Assembly (NCBI GenBank): GCA_965656545.1
Contig: CBFHKZ010000001.1
Coordinates: 1-64,000 of the forward strand
DNA from: UBA7446 sp965656545
GTDB lineage: Bacteria; Bacteroidota; Bacteroidia; Flavobacteriales; Flavobacteriaceae
Direction of reading: 5' to 3'
DNA length: 64,000 nucleotides
The translations under genes were made by a program, and so were the position numbers. The notes beneath the pieces were generated by a model, which did no database searches, was not told the origin of the DNA, and saw only the letters and a list, made by a program, of their open reading frames with translations. Shown here piece by piece: positions 8,131 through 16,899 of this stretch (positions are counted from its first letter, which is position 1; every line of letters begins with the position of its first letter).

Positions 8131-9009
8131 TTACTTCAGCTTCATACGCAGCCCAATTCCAAATACTTGCCTTACCTGAAGGTTTTTTACTGCATTGTCA
8201 TCGTATACCAATTGTATGATGAGGTTGGTTGAAATACGGTCATTGACTTTCATTTCAGCACTTAACTGATAGTCTAAGTCCACATTTTCAGCCTTATCTA
8301 GGTAGTCTGAATACAGCCCTAAGCGTTGTTCGAGGGTGATGTTTTCTAGTGGTGAAAATTTATAAAAAGCATTAACCGAGGCACCCAATTCAAAGCGGTG
8401 GTTATCACCTTTTCGCACACCAAAGTATTCTTGTCCTTCTTGCAAATCGGCGGTAAACTTTCTGCTCACGAGCGTAAGTCGTTGGGTAAAGGGCGCAATG
8501 TTCACCCAAAGGTCTTTGGTTTTTTTCCAGTACAAACCAACACCTAATTGAATATATACAGGAGAGAAAAATTGCGTTCTCAAGCTTCTGGTTTCTTCAC
8601 CTCCGCTGTCTTTTCCAAAAGTATAACCGCGGGCAAACTGCGTCTTTACGCCAAAAACCGTTGAGTAACTCCATTCTTTAGAGAAGCTTTTCCCTAAAAA
8701 TGATTGCAAGTCAATTCGGTCGTTGGTTTTACGTAAAAATTTGGTGCCAGTGATTTTAGTCAAACCAAAGTCTCCTAAAAACTTGGTATCCCAATTCCAG
8801 CCATTTTTTTTGAAACTAATATCATAGTCCGTGTGGAAGCTAAGCGAAATACTGTTTTGTCCTCCAGACGCCCATTCGCTAAAGGCAGATTGGTTGAATA
8901 AAAAAGTTGCATTGCCGCCCCTTTTCCAGCCCTCATCTGAAGGAGCTATGGAATCATTCTGGGCAATTAACAGTTGTGAAGCAATTAAAGCGATAAAGAG
9001 ATATCTCAT
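8131..9009 (-). CDS. DUF3078 outer-membrane beta-barrel protein
   Basis: 292 residues from ATG 9009. Residues 1-17 are a signal peptide (MRYLFIALIASQLLIAQ). The mature part matches DUF3078 features: the N-terminal GGNATFLFNQSAFSEWASGG segment and alternating aromatic/polar strands (WNWDTKFLGDFG, YIQLGVGLYWKK) ending in RQVFGIGLRMKLK, as in outer-membrane barrels. The frame is open up to 9084, but a -7 box at 9038-9045 and the signal peptide fix the start at 9009. It is the last gene downstream of the Suf operon, with its own promoter. Function unknown. Confidence 0.8.
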   Translation of the reverse strand: MRYLFIALIASQLLIAQNDSIAPSDEGWKRGGNATFLFNQSAFSEWASGGQNSISLSFHTDYDISFKKNGWNWDTKFLGDFGLTKITGTKFLRKTNDRIDLQSFLGKSFSKEWSYSTVFGVKTQFARGYTFGKDSGGEETRSLRTQFFSPVYIQLGVGLYWKKTKDLWVNIAPFTQRLTLVSRKFTADLQEGQEYFGVRKGDNHRFELGASVNAFYKFSPLENITLEQRLGLYSDYLDKAENVDLDYQLSAEMKVNDRISTNLIIQLVYDDNAVKNLQVRQVFGIGLRMKLK

Positions 9010-9022
9010 CTTATATAAAGGT

Positions 9023-9529
9023 TTAGGGTTTCTTATACAAAGGTACAGAAGAACAGGCTTCTCCGTAAGATAATTTTTTAACAATTGGGGTTAATTTAGC
9101 AGCCAACAGTCCCAGCGCTTGTTCTGGCACGGGCTTGTTTGAGCAGCCTTTAATCATCACCAGGCCATCTTGGTAGGGTGTAAAATCCATATGCGCCAGT
9201 TGCTCGGCAAAAAGCTGTTGTTCCAAATCAGCCGCTGTTCCCACCACAACATACTTAGCCAAGGGCTGTAAATGGGTAACCACCAATAGTGTTGCCCATT
9301 GCGGTACCAGAATATCATCTGGGCAATGCACAGCTACAAATTGATTTTGATATTTCTTCCAATCGTGAGATTGAAGTCTTTCGCGGAAGGTCTGCTCGCG
9401 CAAAACAACGCCGTCATCTAAAAAAGCAGTTATGGAAAGCAGGGTACGCGTTCCTTCTTGATAGAGCTCTTCCAAGTCAATAACTTGAAGCGCACTGTTT
9501 GCCACACGATTGACAATTTGGTCACTCAT
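9023..9529 (-). CDS. DUF2480 family protein at the end of the suf operon
   Basis: 168 residues, matching the DUF2480 family, which is common in Bacteroidota and regularly found beside suf genes. No signal peptide; cysteines at VAVHCPDDILVP, IKGCSNKPVP and GEACSSVPLYK are notable given the Fe-S context, but a role is not established. It begins in a TAATG overlap with the stop of the sufT-like gene, so it is co-translated with the Suf operon. Its 3' end contains the promoter of the next gene. Confidence 0.8.
   Translation of the reverse strand: MSDQIVNRVANSALQVIDLEELYQEGTRTLLSITAFLDDGVVLREQTFRERLQSHDWKKYQNQFVAVHCPDDILVPQWATLLVVTHLQPLAKYVVVGTAADLEQQLFAEQLAHMDFTPYQDGLVMIKGCSNKPVPEQALGLLAAKLTPIVKKLSYGEACSSVPLYKKP
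9038..9045 (-). promoter_or_regulatory. -7 promoter box TACCTTTG for the DUF3078 gene
   Basis: A perfect TAnnTTTG on the minus strand, 28 bases before ATG 9009 and inside the 3' end of the DUF2480 coding sequence. It supports separate transcription of the DUF3078 gene and its internal start. Confidence 0.5.
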
Positions 9530-9840
9530 TATAAAAACCCAAGTTCTAGTTTAGCTTCTTCACTAATTAAATCTCGTGTCCATGGCGGGTCAAAGGTGAG
9601 CTCTAGTTCAACCTCATTGACTTCGTCCAGTTCACGGACTTTTTCTTTTACTTCTTGCGGCAAACTTTCGGCTACTGGGCAGTTGGGCGTGGTGAGGGTC
9701 ATCAAAATTTTGACATCATTATCTTCATTGACAAAGACGTCATAAATGAGCCCCAGCTCGTAGATATCAACCGGAATTTCAGGGTCGAAGATCGTTTTGA
9801 GTACACGAACAATTTTTTCACCAAGTGCTTCAGTATCCAT
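9529..9840 (-). CDS. sufT: SufT-like DUF59/MIP18 family Fe-S assembly protein
   Basis: 103 residues, a single MIP18/DUF59 domain. It begins MDTEALGEKIVRVLKTIFDPE and has the family's DPEIPVDIYELGLIYDV and TLTTPNCPVAESL segments; the cysteine of TPNCP is the conserved one. DUF59 proteins help deliver or mature Fe-S clusters on target proteins. It lies in the Suf operon two bases after sufE and overlaps DUF2480 by one base (TAATG). Confidence 0.85.
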   Translation of the reverse strand: MDTEALGEKIVRVLKTIFDPEIPVDIYELGLIYDVFVNEDNDVKILMTLTTPNCPVAESLPQEVKEKVRELDEVNEVELELTFDPPWTRDLISEEAKLELGFL

Positions 9841-9842
9841 AG

Positions 9843-10265
9843 TTAAGAGAGTTGTGTTTGATACGCCAAGGCGTACATTTTAAGTTGTTTTATCATAGAC
9901 ACCAATCCATTTGCTCGAGTGGGTGACAGGTGTTCTTTGAGTCCAATTTCATCGATAAAAGTGGTTTCGGCAGCCAAAATTTCTTTGGGAGGTCGATTGG
10001 AAAATGCACGAATCAAAATGGCAATGATGCCTTTGGTAATAATAGCATCGCTGTCTGCTGTGAAAACAATCTTGTCCTTGTCCAGTTCGGCGTGAACCCA
10101 AACCTTACTTTGGCAGCCTTTGATGATGTTGTCATCCGTTTTATAGGATTCTTCAATAAGCGGAAGTGATTTGCCGAGTTCAATCATATACTCATAACGC
10201 TGCATCCAGTCGTCAAACATGGAAAATTCAGCTACAATTTCAGCTTGTTCGGTTGCTATACTCAT
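9843..10265 (-). CDS. sufE: Cysteine desulfurase-activating sulphur acceptor SufE
   Basis: 140 residues. SufE fold with the acceptor cysteine in IIKGCQSKVWVHAEL (near residue 50). SufE takes the persulphide sulphur from SufS and passes it to the SufBCD scaffold. Operon position directly after sufS (16-base gap) agrees. Length is normal for the family. Confidence 0.92.
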   Translation of the reverse strand: MSIATEQAEIVAEFSMFDDWMQRYEYMIELGKSLPLIEESYKTDDNIIKGCQSKVWVHAELDKDKIVFTADSDAIITKGIIAILIRAFSNRPPKEILAAETTFIDEIGLKEHLSPTRANGLVSMIKQLKMYALAYQTQLS

Positions 10266-10281
10266 AGGATAAAGATAAGGA

Positions 10282-11508
10282 TTAACGCAACATGCCCACT
10301 GCTTTTTCTACACCAGCTATAAATCGTTCTACTTCTTCGTGGGTGTTGTAAAAAGCAAAGGACGCCCTAACGGTTCCTGGAATTTGGAAATGATCCATGA
10401 TGGGTTGGCAACAGTGATGTCCTGTACGAACAGCAATGCCCATTTTATCTAGCAGTGTGCCAATGTCATAGGGGTGTAGTCCTTCCACATTGAAAGAAAT
10501 TACGGCCACTTTGTTGTCGACATCACCATATATATGCAAGCCCTCAATTTTTTTAAGCTTTTCGGTAGCATGGCGCATCAAATCGTTTTCATGTGCGGCA
10601 ATGGCATCAAAACCAATGTTGTTCATATAATCCACAGCAGCACCAAAGCCCACACCGCCAGCAATATTGGGCGTTCCTGCCTCAAATTTGTGAGGTAAAT
10701 CGGCATAGGTGGTTTTTTCAAAAGTTACTTGATCTATCATTTCACCGCCTCCTTGATAGGGGGGAAGTTTGCGTAACCACGCTTCTTTTCCATACAAAGC
10801 ACCCATGCCTGTAGGACCACAAATTTTATGTGCCGAAGTGGTATAAAATTCCACATCTAATGCCTGTACATCGGGAATCATATGGGGAGTGGCTTGCGCT
10901 CCATCGATAAGTACGGCAGCGCCAACGGCATGTGCCTTTTCAATAATTTCTTCAATGGGATTGATGATGCCTAGTGCATTGGACACATGGTTTACAAAAA
11001 CCACTTTGGTTCGTGCCCCAAGCAAATCGGCATAGACGCTCATGTCCAAGGTGCCGTTTTCGGTAATGGGAATTACCTTTAGCTGTGCCCCTGTACGCTC
11101 ACAGAGCATTTGCCAAGGCACAATATTGGCGTGATGTTCCAATTCTGAAACGATGAGTTCATCTCCCTTTTCCAAGAACGACGCAAAACCATTGGCAACA
11201 AGGTTGATGGAATGTGTTGTTCCTGAGGTAAAGATAATTTCATGCGCCTTTGCGGCATTAAAATGCGTTTGTATTTTTTGTCGCGCCGCTTCAAACTGAT
11301 CCGTTGCTTCTTGGCTAAGCGCGTGAACGCCCCTGTGAATGTTGGCATTGGTATGCTTGTAGTAATCGCTGATGGCATCAATTACGGCAAGTGGTGTCTG
11401 CGAAGTCGCTGCATTGTCTAAATAGACCAACGGCTGCCCGTTTACTTGGCGTTGTAATATGGGAAAATCGGCGCGTATTTGCGCGATATCAAGTGTAGTG
11501 CTATACAT
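10282..11508 (-). CDS. sufS: Cysteine desulfurase SufS
   Basis: 408 residues from ATG 11508 (412 if the in-frame ATG at 11520 is used). PLP-dependent fold type I: the PLP lysine is in TTSAHKICGPTG, the active-site cysteine in VRTGHHCCQPIM, and the N-terminal ADFPILQRQVNGQPLVYLDNAAT segment is diagnostic. SufS takes sulphur from cysteine for Fe-S clusters, with SufE as acceptor. ATG 11508 is the one embedded in the end of sufD (GATGTATAG), an overlap of 8 bases; ATG 11520 would overlap by 20. I prefer 11508 but cannot exclude the other. Confidence 0.93.
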   Translation of the reverse strand: MYSTTLDIAQIRADFPILQRQVNGQPLVYLDNAATSQTPLAVIDAISDYYKHTNANIHRGVHALSQEATDQFEAARQKIQTHFNAAKAHEIIFTSGTTHSINLVANGFASFLEKGDELIVSELEHHANIVPWQMLCERTGAQLKVIPITENGTLDMSVYADLLGARTKVVFVNHVSNALGIINPIEEIIEKAHAVGAAVLIDGAQATPHMIPDVQALDVEFYTTSAHKICGPTGMGALYGKEAWLRKLPPYQGGGEMIDQVTFEKTTYADLPHKFEAGTPNIAGGVGFGAAVDYMNNIGFDAIAAHENDLMRHATEKLKKIEGLHIYGDVDNKVAVISFNVEGLHPYDIGTLLDKMGIAVRTGHHCCQPIMDHFQIPGTVRASFAFYNTHEEVERFIAGVEKAVGMLR

Positions 11509-12817
11509 CAAAACCAACATTTACACCCAGTTTTTCGGCAATCAATTTATTGATGCGCTTTTTAACCGAGTCGATGTTAACACTTTGAAGCACATTGTTG
11601 GCAAAGGCATAAGTCAATAAGCCTCTTGCTTCTTTTGTGGGGATGCCACGTGTTTGCATATAAAACAACGCATCTTCGTCTAACTGACCTATGGTACAGC
11701 CATGACTACACTTCACGTCGTCGGCGAAAATCTCCAACTGAGGTTTGGTGTTGATGCTTGCCTTGTCATCCATTAAAATATTATTGTTCTGCTGAAAGGC
11801 ATTTGTTTTTTGCGCTTCTTTCTCTACAATGATTTTTCCGTTAAATACACCCGTTGATTTTTCAGCAAAAATCCCTTTATAGTCTTGGTGGCTTTCGCTA
11901 TTTGGTTGGGCGTGGTGCACCAAGGTGTGGTGATCCACAAACTGGCTCCCTTCAATAAGTGTAATGCCTTTCATCGTGGAGTTGATTTCCGGATCCTTAT
12001 GATAGAAATTCAGGTTGTTTCGGGTTAGTTTTCCGCCAAACGAAAAGGTGTGCACTTTGGCATGACTGTGTTTTCGTTGCGAAATATAGGTGCTGTCAAT
12101 AAGCGATGCTGTTGTTTGGTCGTTTTGGATTTTGTAGTAATCCAATTGCGCATTTTGCTCGGTAAAAATTTCGGTTACCACATTGGTAAACGTTTCGTTT
12201 GTTGTCAAGCTTTGATGGCGCTCCACAATTTGTATTTCCGCATTTTTCTCAACCACAATGAGGTTGCGTGGTTGCAGCAATAGACTTGGATTTTTATCCG
12301 TGGTAAAATGGATGATTTGCACAGGTTTCTCTACCAGTTTTCCTTCTGGAACATGAATGTATGCCCCCTCTTTTGTGAAGGCAGTATTGAGCGCAGTTAA
12401 CGAAGCGTCTTTTTCTGCAATTTGGTTGAAGTATTTCTTAATCGTATTCGCATACTTTGGTTTGGTGAGTGCCGCCGAAAGCAAGCAAACATCAACGCCT
12501 ACGTGTGTGGTTTCCGATAGGTAAGCGTTATAAATACCGTCTACAAAAACAATCTTATAAGTGTCAACATCTTGTAAGATGTATTCTTTTACCTCGTCTA
12601 ATTTTAGACTTACCTCCTCTTTTGGGAAAACCGAATAGTTGGTTTTGATGAGGTTACGCAAAGGCGTGTATTTCCAGTCTTCTTCTTTTTTGGTAGGAAA
12701 GCCTTGCTGTTCAAAAACCTCAATAGCAGCCGCACGCTGATCTTGCAGCTTGTGTTGCGGGCCATCTTGGGCGTCAAACGCCAAGTATGAAGACAATAAG
12801 GTTTCTTTTAAATCCAT
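11501..12817 (-). CDS. sufD: Fe-S cluster scaffold subunit SufD
   Basis: 438 residues. C-terminal SufBD beta-helix core, with the end segment VKCSHGCTIGQLDEDALFYMQTRGI typical of SufD. It forms the SufBC2D complex with SufB and the ATPase SufC. Its ATG overlaps the stop codon of sufC (TAATG), and its own stop overlaps sufS, so sufC-sufD-sufS are translationally coupled. Confidence 0.93.
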   Translation of the reverse strand: MDLKETLLSSYLAFDAQDGPQHKLQDQRAAAIEVFEQQGFPTKKEEDWKYTPLRNLIKTNYSVFPKEEVSLKLDEVKEYILQDVDTYKIVFVDGIYNAYLSETTHVGVDVCLLSAALTKPKYANTIKKYFNQIAEKDASLTALNTAFTKEGAYIHVPEGKLVEKPVQIIHFTTDKNPSLLLQPRNLIVVEKNAEIQIVERHQSLTTNETFTNVVTEIFTEQNAQLDYYKIQNDQTTASLIDSTYISQRKHSHAKVHTFSFGGKLTRNNLNFYHKDPEINSTMKGITLIEGSQFVDHHTLVHHAQPNSESHQDYKGIFAEKSTGVFNGKIIVEKEAQKTNAFQQNNNILMDDKASINTKPQLEIFADDVKCSHGCTIGQLDEDALFYMQTRGIPTKEARGLLTYAFANNVLQSVNIDSVKKRINKLIAEKLGVNVGFDV

Positions 12818-13563
12818 TAGGCGCCTTGTTTTATCCAGTCGTAACCTTTTTCTTCCAATTCAAGCGCCAACTCTTTGGTGCCTGATTTTACAATCTTACC
12901 CTCGTGAAGCACGTGAACAAAATCGGGAATGATGTGATCTAACAACCGCTGGTAGTGCGTGATTACTACTATGGCGTTGTCCTTTCCTTTGAGTTTGTTT
13001 ACGCCATTGGCGACAATACGCAAGGCATCAATATCCAAGCCCGAATCGGTTTCGTCCAATATGGCAAGCTTGGGCTCAAGCATGGCCATTTGAAAAATTT
13101 CATTTCGCTTTTTTTCACCACCAGAAAAACCTTCGTTTAGTGAACGCGACAAAAACCGGGAATCAATTTCCAAAAGTGCGGCCTTTTCACGAATTTTTTT
13201 GAGCATTACGTTGGCAGGCATGTCTTCCAAGCCTTTTGCTTTTCGGTTTTGATTGATGGCTGTTTTTATAAAATTAGTTACTGTTACGCCAGGAATTTCA
13301 ACGGGATATTGAAAAGACAAAAAGATGCCTTTGTGCGCACGTTCATCTGCGCTTAAATCAGCAATATCTTCACCTTCAAACAAAATTGTTCCTTGGGAAA
13401 CCTCATAATCTTCATGACCAGCAACAACGGTCGAAAGCGTACTCTTTCCAGAGCCGTTTGGCCCCATGATGGCATGTACTTCTCCAGGCTTTACGTCTAG
13501 ATTTATCCCTTGTAAAATGGTTTTGCCTTCACAGCCGGCATGTAAATTGTCTATGCTTAGCAT
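12817..13563 (-). CDS. sufC: Fe-S assembly ATPase SufC
   Basis: 248 residues. ABC-type ATPase: Walker A GPNGSGKSTLS, signature FSGGEKKR (the SufC-specific form), Walker B AILDETDSGLDIDAL and H-loop VITHYQRLL. It powers the SufBCD scaffold in the cytoplasm. It follows the lipoprotein gene by 3 bases and overlaps sufD by one base. Confidence 0.96.
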   Translation of the reverse strand: MLSIDNLHAGCEGKTILQGINLDVKPGEVHAIMGPNGSGKSTLSTVVAGHEDYEVSQGTILFEGEDIADLSADERAHKGIFLSFQYPVEIPGVTVTNFIKTAINQNRKAKGLEDMPANVMLKKIREKAALLEIDSRFLSRSLNEGFSGGEKKRNEIFQMAMLEPKLAILDETDSGLDIDALRIVANGVNKLKGKDNAIVVITHYQRLLDHIIPDFVHVLHEGKIVKSGTKELALELEEKGYDWIKQGA

Positions 13564-13566
13564 ATA

Positions 13567-13920
13567 TTAATTGTTGGGTTTGATAATTGATTTGTCCGTC
13601 GGATTCACCAAAGAATCGATATCGGTTATTCGAATGAGCTTGTCCCAGCCCTCTTCAGCAGTATTGTCTTCCACAATTCCTTTGATATACACAGGAATCA
13701 TGTCATATTCGTCGCGCTTAACGGGCGTACACAAGTCGTGTAGCTCGTGCATTTTTTCGTCAATAATAACGCCGTATATTTCAGTACCAGTATTGAGTAC
13801 AGCAGCATCAGCCAGATATAGAAATTCTCCAAAAAATGGCGGGTTTTCAGCTGATTTTTTTGGTGTTTGCGAGCAAGAGACCACAAACGTTAAGATTAAA
13901 ATAAAAATGGATTTTCTCAT
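13567..13920 (-). CDS. Small lipoprotein embedded between sufB and sufC
   Basis: 117 residues. Lipobox at the end of a short signal (ILTFVVSC, lipid cysteine near residue 16), so it is exported and lipid-anchored. The mature part (YLADAAVLNTGTEIYGVII, DMIPVYIKGIVED, WDKLIRITDID) reads as a small beta-rich domain, possibly OB-like; this is inference. The gene lies 3 bases before sufC and 12 bases after sufB, so it is transcribed with cytoplasmic Fe-S assembly genes even though the product is outside the cytoplasm. Function unknown. Confidence 0.75.
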   Translation of the reverse strand: MRKSIFILILTFVVSCSQTPKKSAENPPFFGEFLYLADAAVLNTGTEIYGVIIDEKMHELHDLCTPVKRDEYDMIPVYIKGIVEDNTAEEGWDKLIRITDIDSLVNPTDKSIIKPNN

Positions 13921-13932
13921 GATATAGGGGGT

Positions 13933-15378
13933 TTATCCAACAGAGCCTTCCAATGAAATCTCAAGTAGCTTTTGGGCTTCCACAGCAAACTCCATGGGTA
14001 GTTTATTTAAAACTTCTTTACTAAAACCATTTACGATAAGCGCAATGGCTTTTTCGGTTTCGATACCACGCTGGTTACAATAGAATATTTGGTCTTCGCC
14101 AATTTTACTGGTCGTGGCTTCGTGTTCTATTTTGGCGCTTTTACTCTTTGCCTCAATGTATGGGAACGTGTGTGCCCCACAGGCGTTGCCCATCAGCAGC
14201 GAGTCACACTGCGAAAAGTTCCGTGCATTTTTGGCATTGGCACCAACTTTTACCAACCCTCGATAACTATTTTGCGATTGCCCTGCCGAAATACCTTTCG
14301 AAATAATGGTACTCTTGGTGCGTTTGCCCAAGTGAATCATTTTGGTTCCAGTATCGGCTTGTTGGTGATTGTTGGTAACGGCTATGGAATAAAACTCGCC
14401 AATGCTATCGTTTCCTTTCAAAATACAAGAAGGATATTTCCAAGTAACAGCAGAGCCTGTTTCTACTTGCGTCCATGAAATTTTGGAACGTTCGTGACAA
14501 ATACCACGCTTGGTTACAAAATTAAACACGCCTCCTACGCCGTCTTTGTCACCTGGAAACCAGTTTTGGACGGTAGAATATTTTATTTCAGCATCGTCAA
14601 GGGCAACGAGTTCCACCACAGCTGCGTGCAGTTGGTTTTCATCACGTGCTGGTGCAGTACAGCCTTCTAAATAACTCACATAACTGCCTTCATCAGCAAT
14701 CACAAGCGTACGTTCAAATTGTCCTGTTCCCGCTTGATTGATGCGGAAATAGGTAGACAGCTCCATGGGGCAGCGAACGCCCTTAGGAATATAGCAAAAC
14801 GACCCATCAGAGAATACGGCTGAGTTAAGCGCTGCGTAGTAGTTGTCGGTTCGTGGAATCACAGAACCAATGTATTTTTTAACCAGTTCGGGATGCTCTT
14901 TGATGGCTTCTGAAATGGAGCAGAAAATAATACCTTTCTCTGCCAAGGTATCTTTAAACGTGGTGGCAACCGAAACAGAATCCATTACGATATCTACGGC
15001 AACTCCAGCCAATTTTTTTTGTTCCTCTAGCGAAATACCCAGTTTTTCAAAGGTTTTAAGTAGTTCGGGGTCTACTTCGTCAAGGCTGTCGTATTTGACC
15101 TGCGCCTTGGGCGCAGAATAATAAGCAATGCTCTGTAAGTCTGGCTTTTTGTAGTTGACATTTGCCCAATCGGGCTCTTCCATCTGTTGGAATTTTTCAA
15201 AGGCTTCTAGGCGCCATTTGGTCATCCAAGCGGGTTCGCCTTTTCGAGCCGAAATCGCACGTACAATATCTTCATTAAGCCCAATAGGGAAAGTATCCGA
15301 TTCTATATCGGTATAAAATCCGTATTCGTACTCTTTTGTTTCGAGCTCTTTTTTTAATTCTTCTTCTGTGTATGCCAT
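13933..15378 (-). CDS. sufB: Fe-S cluster scaffold subunit SufB
   Basis: 481 residues, normal length. SufB core features include YLEGCTAPARDENQLHAAVV, the QNWFPGDKDGVGG segment and the C-terminal IFYCNQRGIETEKA. SufB carries the nascent cluster in the SufBC2D complex. It follows the A-type carrier gene by 9 bases as the second gene of the operon; the order sufA-like, sufB, (lipoprotein), sufC, sufD, sufS, sufE, sufT-like is otherwise the usual Bacteroidota order. Confidence 0.96.
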   Translation of the reverse strand: MAYTEEELKKELETKEYEYGFYTDIESDTFPIGLNEDIVRAISARKGEPAWMTKWRLEAFEKFQQMEEPDWANVNYKKPDLQSIAYYSAPKAQVKYDSLDEVDPELLKTFEKLGISLEEQKKLAGVAVDIVMDSVSVATTFKDTLAEKGIIFCSISEAIKEHPELVKKYIGSVIPRTDNYYAALNSAVFSDGSFCYIPKGVRCPMELSTYFRINQAGTGQFERTLVIADEGSYVSYLEGCTAPARDENQLHAAVVELVALDDAEIKYSTVQNWFPGDKDGVGGVFNFVTKRGICHERSKISWTQVETGSAVTWKYPSCILKGNDSIGEFYSIAVTNNHQQADTGTKMIHLGKRTKSTIISKGISAGQSQNSYRGLVKVGANAKNARNFSQCDSLLMGNACGAHTFPYIEAKSKSAKIEHEATTSKIGEDQIFYCNQRGIETEKAIALIVNGFSKEVLNKLPMEFAVEAQKLLEISLEGSVG

Positions 15379-15387
15379 AGCATTTGT

Positions 15388-15717
15388 TTAAAGCGAAAAA
15401 CTCTCTCCACAACCACAGGTGCGGTTGGCGTTTGGATTGTTGAATACAAATCCCTTGCCATTTAATCCACCTGAGTATTCTAGTGTAGTTCCAACAAGAT
15501 ACAAAAAGCTTTTTTTGTCTACCACAATGCGCACATCGTTGTCTTCAAAAATTTTGTCGTCCTCACTAAGAGAGGCGTCAAACTTAAGCTCATAAGACAA
15601 GCCCGAACAGCCACCACTTTTTACGCCTACGCGTACAAAGTGCGAGGCAATATCCACGCCGTCGCTCTGCATCATCTGCACTACTTTTTCTTTTGCCTGT
15701 GACGAAACTTTTATCAT
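15388..15717 (-). CDS. sufA: A-type Fe-S carrier (HesB/IscA family), SufA-like
   Basis: 109 residues from ATG 15717 (MIKVSSQAKEK). The three cluster-binding cysteines are in SGGCSGLSY and the C-terminal TCGCG. It passes assembled clusters to target proteins. The frame is open to 15822, but that extension has no family similarity and a -7 box sits at 15745-15752, so ATG 15717 is the start. First gene of the Suf operon. SufA, IscA and ErpA cannot be told apart on sequence alone; the symbol follows context. Confidence 0.85.
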   Translation of the reverse strand: MIKVSSQAKEKVVQMMQSDGVDIASHFVRVGVKSGGCSGLSYELKFDASLSEDDKIFEDNDVRIVVDKKSFLYLVGTTLEYSGGLNGKGFVFNNPNANRTCGCGESFSL

Positions 15718-15744
15718 AACTTTATTTGGATTAATTCCAAAGTA

Positions 15745-15752
15745 CAAATATA
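15745..15752 (-). promoter_or_regulatory. -7 promoter box TATATTTG of the suf operon
   Basis: A perfect TAnnTTTG on the minus strand 27 bases before ATG 15717. It is the likely promoter of the whole Suf operon and shares the 144-base divergent region with thiL. I see no obvious IscR- or Fur-like operator. Confidence 0.5.
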
Positions 15753-15849
15753 CATATTTTGGGTTGATAGTATACCTGCTCGCATCAGGTTTATATGTCG
15801 TGTTATTTGCCTTTTCAATCAACGCTCAATTTGTCAACCTAAAATAACC

Positions 15850-15857
15850 TAATTTTG
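15850..15857 (+). promoter_or_regulatory. -7 promoter box TAATTTTG, 4 bases before thiL start
   Basis: A perfect TAnnTTTG element separated from ATG 15862 by only 4 bases (CGCC), predicting a leaderless mRNA. A TTTG at 15830-15833 could be the -33 element, though the 16-base spacing is short. Confidence 0.55.
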
Positions 15858-15861
15858 CGCC

Positions 15862-16899
15862 ATGCTAGAAGAAAAAAAACCATCCAAAACCGCTCTTGAA
15901 GATCTTGGAGAATTTGCCTTAATCGAACACCTCACAAAATGGGCTACTACAGCCTTGCCCTCAACCTTACACGGCATTGGCGACGATGCGGCGGTGCTCA
16001 AACACGAGGACGAAATAGTGATCAGTACCGATATGCTTGTCGAAGGCGTACACTTTGATTTGGGCTATATGCCGCTCAAACATCTTGGTTATAAAGCAGT
16101 GGTCGTAAACCTTTCAGACATTTACGCCATGGGCGCACAAGCCACACAAGTATTGGTGTCGATTGCGGTTTCCAATCGCTTCACCTTAGAGGCCATGGAG
16201 GAGCTTTATGCCGGTATTCACTTGGCGTGTAAGACCTACGGCGTTGATTTGGTTGGTGGCGATACCACCTCTTCCAAGCAGGGCATACAGATTTCGGTTA
16301 CCGCTATGGGTGTTGCGCCCAAGACGGGTGCCATCATGCGCAGTGGTGCTAACGAAAAAGACCTTTTGGTGGTTTCGGGAGATTTGGGAGCCGCCTATAT
16401 GGGCTTGCAAGTGTTGGCACGTGAAAACGAAGTGTTTAAGGCCAACCCCAACCACAAACCCGACCTTGATCCCTATACCTATTTGGTGGAACGTCAGCTA
16501 AAACCCGAGGCACGAAAAGATATCGTAACGCTTTTGGAAGCACTTGAAGTTACGCCCACCTCCATGATAGATATTAGTGATGGACTATCTTCGGAAATCT
16601 TGCATTTGTGTAAGCAAAGTGAGGTAGGCTGCCGTCTGTACGAAGATAAAATCCCCCTTGACCCGCAGTTTATTGCTGTGTGTGAAGAATTTAATGTGGA
16701 CAGCACCACATTGGCATTAAGTGGTGGCGAAGACTACGAACTCTTGTTTACCATCAAACAAGAAGATTTTGAAAAGATTAAAGCCAATCCCAACCTAACG
16801 GTTATCGGATACATGACCGACAAGTCTGACAGCGCAAATTTGGTTACGCGTGGCGATGAGGTGATTCCGCTTAAAGCCCAAGGTTGGAAGGCGTTTTAG
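15862..16899 (+). CDS. thiL: Thiamine-monophosphate kinase
   Basis: 345 residues. AIR-synthase/PurM-like fold with the ThiL segments GIGDDAAVL, STDMLVEGVHFDL, VGGDTTSS, DISDGLSSEI and LSGGEDYELL that bind ATP, magnesium and the substrate. It phosphorylates thiamine monophosphate to thiamine diphosphate in the cytoplasm. Single gene divergent from the Suf operon. Its TAG stop shares four bases with the convergent aminopeptidase stop. Confidence 0.93.
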   Translation: MLEEKKPSKTALEDLGEFALIEHLTKWATTALPSTLHGIGDDAAVLKHEDEIVISTDMLVEGVHFDLGYMPLKHLGYKAVVVNLSDIYAMGAQATQVLVSIAVSNRFTLEAMEELYAGIHLACKTYGVDLVGGDTTSSKQGIQISVTAMGVAPKTGAIMRSGANEKDLLVVSGDLGAAYMGLQVLARENEVFKANPNHKPDLDPYTYLVERQLKPEARKDIVTLLEALEVTPTSMIDISDGLSSEILHLCKQSEVGCRLYEDKIPLDPQFIAVCEEFNVDSTTLALSGGEDYELLFTIKQEDFEKIKANPNLTVIGYMTDKSDSANLVTRGDEVIPLKAQGWKAF

